A stretch of 64,000 nucleotides of DNA from Aquimarina sp. MAR_2010_214. Lineage in GTDB: Bacteria > Bacteroidota > Bacteroidia > Flavobacteriales > Flavobacteriaceae. A program made the position numbers and the translations under genes. Positions 57,360 to 64,000 of the stretch are shown here, piece after piece. The stretch covers positions 2,170,001 through 2,234,000 of the forward strand of contig NZ_PJMS01000001.1 of the NCBI RefSeq assembly GCF_002846555.1, read 5' to 3'. The notes under the pieces were generated by a model, which did no database searches, had not been told where the DNA came from, and worked only from the letters and a program-made list of their open reading frames with translations. The number at the start of each line of letters is the position of its first letter. Position 1 is the first letter of the stretch.

Positions 57360-57563
57360 TTAGTAGAATTGGTCTCCACAGAAATCACAATATTTTAGAT
57401 CTGTGTCTTCTGGTCTTGCTGCTCCGCAGCTTTTACATTTTTTGGTTTCAAGACCTGCATTTGTCTTTTTATATTTTTTTGTAGAAGAGAGCGCGTTGGC
57501 CAGAATATCATCGAGAAGATTTTTTTTTTCTTCTTTAGAATTTTGTTTATCGTTTTCTTGCAT
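57360..57563 (-). CDS. Small zinc-ribbon protein, first gene of the SPFH operon
   Basis: The 67-residue protein has a charged N-terminal half (KEEKKNLLDDILANALSS) and a C-terminal zinc ribbon CKSCGAARPEDTDLKYCDFC (residues 43-62), as found in many partner or adaptor proteins. It starts the operon that runs through 54415. The 5' end is preceded by the terminator of nothing on its own strand, so its promoter should lie in 57564-57603. Confidence 0.75.
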   Translation of the reverse strand: MQENDKQNSKEEKKNLLDDILANALSSTKKYKKTNAGLETKKCKSCGAARPEDTDLKYCDFCGDQFY

Positions 57564-57603
57564 CTTAAAATTGGTGGTTTAGAGAGAAGACTAAAAAAAA
57601 AGA

Positions 57604-57646
57604 GGTTATTCCCATATTTTTTGGTCTAAAAAACATAGGAATAACC
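57604..57646 (-). terminator. Terminator after LipL32 copy B
   Basis: GGTTATTCC and GGAATAACC form the outer arms, with AAAAAA/TTTTTT pairing inside. It lies 28 bases after the stop of the gene at 57674-58357. Confidence 0.75.
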
Positions 57647-57673
57647 GTAGGTGCTACTATTCCAATTTACGTT

Positions 57674-58357
57674 TTATAGCCCCTTTTTTAAGTCTTCGAT
57701 AGTTTTTGCCATTACTACTCCTGGTAATTTGATAGGAGCCGCAACTTCTGCTAGAAAAGTACCTTTTACCTCACCAGTTTTGTATGTAGTAAAACCGATA
57801 CGATACAATCCAACAGTTAGTGCTTTAAGAGGATCACTTGCTTCACTTTTATATCTTAATAGAGAGTTATAACTGCTTCCACTTGGTTGCTTTGGCATCT
57901 CACCGCTGTCATCGTTACGCTCTAAGGTAACCCAGTTAGCACTTTTTACTGCACCCTCGTTAATATTATCTTTACTAACGATATCTGAACGTTCTAAAGT
58001 AATATAGGTGTCAAAATAATCAGTTGACTTTGCATTTTCTGTATATGCTGCTGATTTTATTGCTTTTTTGATTTTAGTTTTTCCTACAGGTGACATCATT
58101 CTCACACCTAGTTCTGGAGCAACAGCAGGAACCCATACATAAATGTAATAGAATTTCTTACCGTCTTTTACTTCATCTTCGTTACCAGGAGAGGCATATC
58201 CCATATAAGATACAATATCTGTATAAGGCACTTTTATAGTTTTAGGTCCAATCTTTTTTTCGGTTAAACCGCCAAATTTCTTTAGTTTTTGTGCTTGAGT
58301 GTTGAAACTGCTTCCAAGAGCAATGACTAAGACTAAGGCTAAAATTTTTGTTTTCAT
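57674..58357 (-). CDS. LipL32 homologue, copy B
   Basis: The 227-residue protein is collinear with copy A and about 80% identical, without gaps. It has the same LipL32 blocks and the same candidate calcium residues (Asp116-Thr117, Asp149-Asp150, Tyr163). The signal peptide ends SFNTQAQ, again without a lipobox Cys. Variation is concentrated in the signal peptide, residues 92-112 and 131-145. Copy B heads the intact module that continues with the SIMPL, zinc-ribbon and membrane-protein genes on the same strand (reading order starts upstream at 59901). Confidence 0.85.
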   Translation of the reverse strand: MKTKILALVLVIALGSSFNTQAQKLKKFGGLTEKKIGPKTIKVPYTDIVSYMGYASPGNEDEVKDGKKFYYIYVWVPAVAPELGVRMMSPVGKTKIKKAIKSAAYTENAKSTDYFDTYITLERSDIVSKDNINEGAVKSANWVTLERNDDSGEMPKQPSGSSYNSLLRYKSEASDPLKALTVGLYRIGFTTYKTGEVKGTFLAEVAAPIKLPGVVMAKTIEDLKKGL

Positions 58358-58404
58358 TTTTATGATTTTAATTTATTAACTAATTTGTGTTACACACTTT
58401 TTTA

Positions 58405-59016
58405 TTATTCAATTGTAAAGGTTACGGTTACAAGATGTTTTTGTATTTCATCTGGTTTATACATATTTATGTATTGCGTTCTAGAATTAGGGTTTTCAAT
58501 TTTTATAATATGCCCTAATTTTTTATTGAGAAGATCTGCAGTTTTTTTAGCTTTCACTTTAGCGTCTTCAATTGCAGTGTGTGTTAAAGCAGCCAATTCT
58601 GTATTATTTTTTTCTTTGGCTTTTGCTTCGACCTGTATGATTGTTAAACCATTCATCTTCTGTTTAATGATTTCTACCATCTCTTCTTCAGAAGTTGTTA
58701 CATAATTGTAATGCGAAATTTCACTTACTTGTGAGTAAGAAGAATACAGCTGATAGAGGACATTCTTTTGAAACTTACTAAAATCAACTCCTATGGATTT
58801 TAACTTATCACTGTATAATTGTTTAACCTGTGATAAGCTTTTGGGTTCGAGTTGTTGATATCCATCTGCAACAATTTGCTTTAGCGAAATGGTAAGAGAA
58901 TAGGTATTAACTTCTATTTGCTTATTGGCTTCTCCTATTATCGTTATAGTTTTAGTATTTTCTTGCGATATAACAGATGTAACTGTTAGGAGTATTATAA
59001 AAACGATTTTTTTCAT
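58405..59016 (-). CDS. SIMPL-domain periplasmic protein
   Basis: The 203-residue protein has a signal peptide (MKKIVFIILLTVTSVISQ) and a SIMPL (DUF541) domain: TITIIGEANKQIEVNTYSLT near 23, the LTIIQVEAKAKEKNNTEL segment near 122, and AIEDAKVKAKKTADLLNKKL near 148. SIMPL proteins are periplasmic or outer-membrane proteins of loosely defined function in stress or signalling. A decayed copy lies at 51871-52085. It is 47 bases upstream of the LipL32 copy B gene and probably co-transcribed. Confidence 0.87.
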   Translation of the reverse strand: MKKIVFIILLTVTSVISQENTKTITIIGEANKQIEVNTYSLTISLKQIVADGYQQLEPKSLSQVKQLYSDKLKSIGVDFSKFQKNVLYQLYSSYSQVSEISHYNYVTTSEEEMVEIIKQKMNGLTIIQVEAKAKEKNNTELAALTHTAIEDAKVKAKKTADLLNKKLGHIIKIENPNSRTQYINMYKPDEIQKHLVTVTFTIE

Positions 59017-59047
59017 TTCGTAAATATTTTTTTGGTTTATCTAGATT

Positions 59048-59389
59048 TTACCTTAAATAAGATAGAATGGTAAGTAAAGAAATACCTGTTAATAAAATGG
59101 CTAACCCTATGAAGTGATACCATGGAGTTTTGATATCATTATTTTTTGAATATTCAAAACTCTGTATCAATTCCTGACTTTGTATCTCATTTTTTTCAAA
59201 TGCTCCTTTACAATGACCGCAAACTGAGTATACTTTTTTTCCGATGGGAAAGAATGGTATCCAAAACACATGAACATATTTTTTATATCCCTGTATCCAC
59301 ATATTATTTTCTGTATTACAATACGGGCAATTCCCTCCTTCTAATTTTTTAGGTTGAATAGTTGAAGAACCTGTTCCAAATATGATCAT
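59048..59389 (-). CDS. Zinc-ribbon membrane protein
   Basis: The 113-residue protein starts with a zinc ribbon of the zinc_ribbon_15 type (FGTGSST, CPYCNTENN, HVFWIPFFPIGKKVY, CGHCKGAF), with Cys pairs near 21-24 and 57-60. One membrane helix lies near residues 92-110. Such proteins are common and of unknown function. It sits between the SIMPL gene and the small membrane-protein gene and has no counterpart in the decayed module. Confidence 0.8.
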   Translation of the reverse strand: MIIFGTGSSTIQPKKLEGGNCPYCNTENNMWIQGYKKYVHVFWIPFFPIGKKVYSVCGHCKGAFEKNEIQSQELIQSFEYSKNNDIKTPWYHFIGLAILLTGISLLTILSYLR

Positions 59390-59481
59390 AGTGTTTAGTT
59401 TTTCTAAGAAATTACAGATGTAATTATCTGTTTTTTTAATGAAAATGAACGGTTTGCGGTTTTGTATAGCTTATACTTTCT

Positions 59482-59901
59482 CTAGTAAGGTAAAAATGAT
59501 AACACGATCATCAAAGCACCTATGATTAAACCTAAAACTCCTAGTTTACCTTGTTTAGGTGCTAATTTTTCTCTTAACTGGTTAGCTTTTTCTTTGGCTG
59601 CTTCATTTTTGGATAATACAAGTTTATTGATCATACCAAAGCCTAACATGAAACCTAGGATTGCTTCTATCGCATTTCCTGCTAAATAAACTGACCATCT
59701 AATAGGAAATGTTGCTAACCAACCTATACCTAAGATAGAACTGATTACTCCCCATACACCCCAGAAACAAAATATAAGCCCAATCCAACCTTGATATGGT
59801 TCGATTTTTTCTAAAAGCTCTTTTGCATTTGGTTTTTTAGATAATAATAATGATGGTACTGCTATAATACTTAATAAAATTAATGTGATTCCCCAAGTCA
59901 T
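59482..59901 (-). CDS. Small membrane protein, paralogue of 52094-52528
   Basis: The 139-residue protein has about four membrane helices and a basic linker ([20 protein letters not shown]). It is clearly homologous to the protein at 52094-52528 (see shared segments there). It is the first gene of the intact four-gene module. The function is unknown. Confidence 0.75.
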   Translation of the reverse strand: MTWGITLILLSIIAVPSLLLSKKPNAKELLEKIEPYQGWIGLIFCFWGVWGVISSILGIGWLATFPIRWSVYLAGNAIEAILGFMLGFGMINKLVLSKNEAAKEKANQLREKLAPKQGKLGVLGLIIGALMIVLSFLPY

Positions 59902-60137
59902 GATTTTTAGTTTTAAAGGGTTAGTACTTATTTTTTCTTTTGTGATTTTATAAATGACTTCTTATATCTATGTTTTTGATACTTGTTTTGAAGACCATAA
60001 AATCACAGTACAAAGATGAGAGAGAAGCATCAGGATGGAAACACCTTTTCTAGTGAAAAAGCATACCCTGAAAACAGGGGGACGTTTACATGTGGTAAAA
60101 CCCTACTTATAGTGAGTATTAATTCTAATGGAAAATA

Positions 60138-60145
60138 TAGTTTTG
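60138..60145 (+). promoter_or_regulatory. Possible -7 box of the giant surface protein gene
   Basis: TAGTTTTG matches TAnnTTTG and ends 22 bases before the ATG at 60168. No clear -33 box is seen. The rest of 59902-60137 holds nothing else that I can support. Confidence 0.45.
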
Positions 60146-60167
60146 TCATAAACATTTTTTTTCAAGG

Positions 60168-63100
60168 ATGAGAAATATAAAAAGGAATAATAAGACTTTA
60201 TCATATATAGTACTGTGTACAATCTATTACTTTATAAATAGCAATAGTTTTGCCCAGCAGTTATACCCGGCAAGTTTTGATACTACTACTCTTAATGGTA
60301 TTAACGGGTTTAGAATACCGGGGATTGATCCAGAATCTCAGTTTGGGGCTGAAACTACTTTCATTGGAGATATTAATAGTGATGGCTTCGAGGACATTGG
60401 CATTGGAGTGAATAATGCAGATATTGATGGATTAGATCTAGCTGGTGCTGCATATATTATTTTTGGGACAAATGTTGGTTTTCCTGCTACATTTGATATT
60501 ACTACTCTTGACGGGACTAATGGATTTGTTGTTAAAGGAATAGTTGGCAGTACTCGAATGGGGAGTTCTGTTGAAGGAGTAGGAGATATTAATGGGGATT
60601 CAATTGATGATTTGATTATTCGCGCTTCAGGAATCGCTTTAGTAATATATGGAAAACCTATTGGAGACCCATTTGATGCTGAATCAAATATTAATGATAT
60701 TAATGGAATAAATGGTTTTAGAATTGAAATGCGAGGAAGTGAAATTAGAGCTCTTGGAGATGTGAATGGTGATGGTAGAAATGATTTTGTTATAGGACAC
60801 CCAAGTTTTTTTTCAGTCAGTGCTGGAATTGTATTTGGAAGATCAGAAAATTTCCCTTTAAGTATTGATCTTTCATGGTTAGATGGAATAAATGGTTTTA
60901 GAACCAGTTCATTTAGTAGCTCAAGAGCTGGCTTTAAAGTTGGAGGAGCAGGAGATATTAATCAAGATGGCTATAATGACATCATAATAGGAGAATGGTC
61001 TAGTGGAGGAACTCTGGCAACAGGAGGACAAAGGACACGTTTACTTTATGGAAGAGCATCTTTTGACCCATTAGAGGATTTGAATACTCTGGATGGAACA
61101 AATGGTTTTGCTATTGATAACTCGGGAGGTGGTTTTCTGGTATTTACAGGAACTTTGGGTGATATTAATAGTGATGGAGTTGATGATTTTTTCTCAGAAC
61201 AAAGTGCAATTTTTGGGAAAGAACGAACTGAACCACGTTTTCCTTCTTATATACCATTAAGTAGTATTGAAGATAATACTCTTGGGTTTAGAATTCCTGG
61301 ATTTTTGACTTCAGCTTCAGTAGGGGATGTAAATAAGGATGGAATTAATGACTTTATAGCTTGTTATGGGGGAAGAGGATTAGACCATGATGCCTATGTC
61401 ATATTTGGAAGTACTACAGGATTTCCTGACCCTATAGATGAAAGTACTCTTGACGGGACTAATGGATTTGTTATTCCTGGCCTTAGAACATCTAATATTG
61501 GAAGGCCTGTAAGTGGTGATGGTGATGTTAATGGGGATGGGATTGCTGACTTTATCGTTGGGAGCCCCAATGAAATACCGGAAGGAAGTACAGAACGAAC
61601 TGGAGAAGCATATGTGATTTTTGGTGGAGATCATTATGCAATACCATTAAATACTGGATACCCTCAAGCAATTGATGAAACTATATCTGGATTTACACTG
61701 GTTGTTAATGGACCAGAAACAGGAACGATACATTATGTTGTTTATCCAGGTAATTTTTCTGGAACTCCAGATCATGATAATATTCTAAATGGAACCGGAG
61801 CGACTACAAATGGAAATTTTCTAATGAATATTGCCAATACAGATGTCGAAGAAACAATTTCTTCACTAGCAGCTGGTACTACATATGATGTATATCTATT
61901 CTTAGAAGATGGTGTGGGAAATCAAGGGGAAATTTATCATATAGATAATGTAAGAACACTTAGCCCTACCCCTACAGTAACCCTTTCAGTTTCGTCAAAT
62001 ACAGGTACAGAAGCAGCTGGTACAGTAATAACGGTAACGGCTACTTCTTCGGCAGCTGTAGTAGGTGCTCAAACTATTGATCTTGCTACCACAGGAACCG
62101 GAATTACATCTTCAGATTTCATTTTAAGTAATGCGACTATTGCTATTACTGATGGGATGACCACAGGTACAGTAACTTTTACTATTGTTGATGATGCTCT
62201 TGTAGAAGGTACAGAAACAGCTACACTAACGATTAGTAATCCATCTACAGGTATTACCCTTGGAACGACTACAGCGCAAGATGTTGTTATTACGGATAAT
62301 GATTCAGCACCTATCCCTACAGTGAGTCTTTCAGTTTCGTCAAATACAGGTACAGAAGCAGCAGGGACAGTAATAACAGTTACAGCTACTTCTTCGGCAG
62401 CTGTAGTAGGCGCTCAAACTATTGATCTTGCTGCCACAGGAGTAGGAATTACGGCTTCAGATTTTACCTTAAGTAATAGTACCATTACTATTCCTGATGG
62501 TATGACCGCAGGTACAGTGACTTTTACTGTTGTTGATGATACTGTTGTAGAAGGTACAGAAACGGCAACATTAACGATTAGCAATCCGTCTACAGGTATT
62601 ACCTTAGGAACAACTACAACGCAAGATATTGTTATTACGGATAATGATTCAGCACCTATCCCTACAGTGAGTCTTTCAGTTTCGTCAAATACAGGTACAG
62701 AAGCAGCAGGGACAGTAATAACAGTTACAGCTACTTCTTCGGCAGCTGTAGTAGGTGCTCAAACTATTGATCTTGCTACCACAGGAGTAGGAATTACAGC
62801 TTCAGATTTCACCTTAAGTAATGCGACTATTACTATTCCTGATGGGATGACCACAGGTACAGTATCTTTTACGGTTCTAGATGATGCTCTTGTAGAAGGG
62901 ACAGAGACGGCTACACTAACGATTAGTAATCTATCTACAGGTATTGCTCTAGGTACGACTACAACGCAAGATGTTGTTATTACAGATAATGATTCAGCAT
63001 CTATCCCTACAGTTAACCTTTCAGTTTCATCAAATGCAGGTACAGAATCTGCTGGTACAGTAATAACGGTAACGGCTACTTCTTCTTCAGCTGTAGTAGG

Positions 63101-64000
63101 TGCTCAAACTATTGATCTTGCTACCACAGGAACCGGAATTACCGCTTCAGATTTCACCTTAAGTAATACGACTATTACTATTCCTGATGGGATGACCACA
63201 GGTACAGTAACTTTTACGGTTCTAGATGATGCTCTTGTAGAAGGTACAGAAACAGCTACACTAACGATTAGTAATCCATCTACAGGTATTGTTCTAGGAA
63301 CGACTACAACGCAAGATGTTGTTATTACAGATAATGATTCAGCACCTATCCCTACAGTCAATCTTTCTGTTTCAACAGATACAGGTACAGAAGCAGCAGG
63401 GACAGTAATAACAGTTACAGCTACTTCTTCGATAGCCGTTGTAGGCGCTCAGACTATTGATATTGCTGCCACAGGAGTAGGAATTACGGCTTCAGATTTT
63501 GCCTTAAGTAATACGACTATTACTATTCCTGATGGGATGACTACAAGTACAGTAACTTTTACTATTGTTGATGATGCTCTTGTAGAAGGTACAGAAACAG
63601 CTACACTAACGATTAGTAATCCATCTACAGGTATTACCCTTGGAACGACTACAGCGCAAGATGTTGTTATAGAAGATAATGACGACCTTGTAATATGTAC
63701 TATAAAAGCAGGGGAAGATCAAGAAATTACACAAGGGCAGGAAATACAGTTAAATGCAATCGCTTCTGATAATGGAACATATGTTTGGACACCTTCAACT
63801 GGTCTTACCAATGCTAATATTGCTAATCCTGTAGCAAGTCCAAATCAAACGACAACCTATACGGTTCTTTTTACAAGTGATCAGGGATGTATTGAAGAAG
63901 ATACGGTTACAATTTATGTAGAAGCACAACCAGAAGATCAAACACGATATGGTTTTTCACCAGATGGTGATGGAATCAATGAATATTGGGAGATTTATAA
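60168..64000 (+). CDS. Giant secreted protein: FG-GAP propeller, Calx-beta-like repeats, gliding-type C-terminus (partial)
   Basis: The frame stays open from the ATG at 60168 to the window end (1277 codons, 3' end missing). A signal peptide (ending SNSFAQ) is followed by seven FG-GAP calcium loops (for example GDINSDGFEDIGIG, GDVNGDGRNDFVIG, GDVNGDGIADFIVG), enough for one integrin-like seven-bladed propeller (residues about 30-490). A beta-sandwich linker (about 495-600) precedes five 115-residue Calx-beta-like repeats (602-1176) with D-x-LVEGTETATLTISN and ITDND motifs. A PKD/Ig-like domain follows. The last residues (FSPDGDGINEYWEIY) open the gliding-motility-associated C-terminal domain used by the type IX system. 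It is probably a surface adhesin. Confidence 0.9.
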   Translation, partial: MRNIKRNNKTLSYIVLCTIYYFINSNSFAQQLYPASFDTTTLNGINGFRIPGIDPESQFGAETTFIGDINSDGFEDIGIGVNNADIDGLDLAGAAYIIFGTNVGFPATFDITTLDGTNGFVVKGIVGSTRMGSSVEGVGDINGDSIDDLIIRASGIALVIYGKPIGDPFDAESNINDINGINGFRIEMRGSEIRALGDVNGDGRNDFVIGHPSFFSVSAGIVFGRSENFPLSIDLSWLDGINGFRTSSFSSSRAGFKVGGAGDINQDGYNDIIIGEWSSGGTLATGGQRTRLLYGRASFDPLEDLNTLDGTNGFAIDNSGGGFLVFTGTLGDINSDGVDDFFSEQSAIFGKERTEPRFPSYIPLSSIEDNTLGFRIPGFLTSASVGDVNKDGINDFIACYGGRGLDHDAYVIFGSTTGFPDPIDESTLDGTNGFVIPGLRTSNIGRPVSGDGDVNGDGIADFIVGSPNEIPEGSTERTGEAYVIFGGDHYAIPLNTGYPQAIDETISGFTLVVNGPETGTIHYVVYPGNFSGTPDHDNILNGTGATTNGNFLMNIANTDVEETISSLAAGTTYDVYLFLEDGVGNQGEIYHIDNVRTLSPTPTVTLSVSSNTGTEAAGTVITVTATSSAAVVGAQTIDLATTGTGITSSDFILSNATIAITDGMTTGTVTFTIVDDALVEGTETATLTISNPSTGITLGTTTAQDVVITDNDSAPIPTVSLSVSSNTGTEAAGTVITVTATSSAAVVGAQTIDLAATGVGITASDFTLSNSTITIPDGMTAGTVTFTVVDDTVVEGTETATLTISNPSTGITLGTTTTQDIVITDNDSAPIPTVSLSVSSNTGTEAAGTVITVTATSSAAVVGAQTIDLATTGVGITASDFTLSNATITIPDGMTTGTVSFTVLDDALVEGTETATLTISNLSTGIALGTTTTQDVVITDNDSASIPTVNLSVSSNAGTESAGTVITVTATSSSAVVGAQTIDLATTGTGITASDFTLSNTTITIPDGMTTGTVTFTVLDDALVEGTETATLTISNPSTGIVLGTTTTQDVVITDNDSAPIPTVNLSVSTDTGTEAAGTVITVTATSSIAVVGAQTIDIAATGVGITASDFALSNTTITIPDGMTTSTVTFTIVDDALVEGTETATLTISNPSTGITLGTTTAQDVVIEDNDDLVICTIKAGEDQEITQGQEIQLNAIASDNGTYVWTPSTGLTNANIANPVASPNQTTTYTVLFTSDQGCIEEDTVTIYVEAQPEDQTRYGFSPDGDGINEYWEIY
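61971..63695 (+). repeat. Five tandem 345-bp repeats in a coding region
   Basis: Units begin at 61971, 62316, 62661, 63006 and 63351, each with CCTACAGT and TTTCAGTTTC-type starts. All are exactly 345 bp (115 codons) and very similar. Each encodes one Calx-beta-like domain. Equal length and high DNA identity point to recent expansion or homogenisation. Confidence 0.9.

Noticed and set aside
63104..63361. Minus-strand open frame inside the repeat region
   Set aside because: It is antisense to the Calx-beta repeats, and its Val-rich composition reflects the Thr-rich coding strand.
61971..63695. Regular repeats suggesting a CRISPR array
   Set aside because: The units are 345 bp, in frame and coding, with no short repeat-spacer pattern.

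Overview
The window is a 64 kb chromosomal piece from a marine-type Bacteroidota, most likely a member of the Flavobacteriaceae and possibly close to Aquimarina (inference from protein style; no 16S is present). The support is AT-rich DNA, a fused SecDF, Bacteroidota promoters (TTTG then TAnnTTTG), a type IX secretion C-terminal domain, a gliding-motility-type C-terminal domain, exosortase K with its MSEP-CTERM partner, and many outer-membrane beta-barrels. No tRNA, rRNA or CRISPR array was recognised.

Region 1 (1-28.9 kb) is mostly core genome. It holds gyrB, mdh, secDF, a DUF192 lipoprotein, an xrtK/MSEP-CTERM operon, an eight-gene envelope operon ending in creD with an embedded winged-helix regulator and two matching operator palindromes, kdsA, typA, a CsaA-like tRNA-binding protein, ftsE, a large TPR protein with an outer-membrane barrel, and an M23 peptidase. 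Hairpin terminators and a dispersed GACCTC...GAGGTC palindrome lie between genes. One palindrome copy sits in frame inside a signal peptide.

Region 2 (29-36.4 kb) is accessory. It carries a type IX-sorted PKD protein with a partner barrel, a complete IS1595-family element with a perfect 8-bp target duplication, a NarL/HisKA_3 two-component pair, and an inverted, truncated relative of the same IS on the other side of that pair.

Region 3 (36.4-49.4 kb) is a mixed set: a DUF885 lipoprotein, a beta-propeller protein, a LytS/LytTR pair, an amidohydrolase lipoprotein, an ECF sigma factor divergent from a DoxX-like protein, a metzincin-like lipoprotein, a methyltransferase and a YkgJ-type cysteine-cluster protein.

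Region 4 (49.4-59.9 kb) is the most unusual part. It is a one-strand island containing two secreted homologues of Leptospira LipL32, a secreted/cytosolic pair of an unrecognised family, a four-gene zinc ribbon / SPFH-SHOCT / acidic-repeat cassette, a SIMPL protein, a zinc-ribbon membrane protein and two copies of a small membrane protein. A second, partly decayed copy of the LipL32-SIMPL-membrane-protein module, interrupted by a second intact IS1595-type element, shows that the island grew by segmental duplication. The window ends inside a giant secreted protein (60168 onward) with a seven-repeat FG-GAP propeller, five near-identical 345-bp Calx-beta-like repeats and the start of a gliding-motility-type C-terminal domain.
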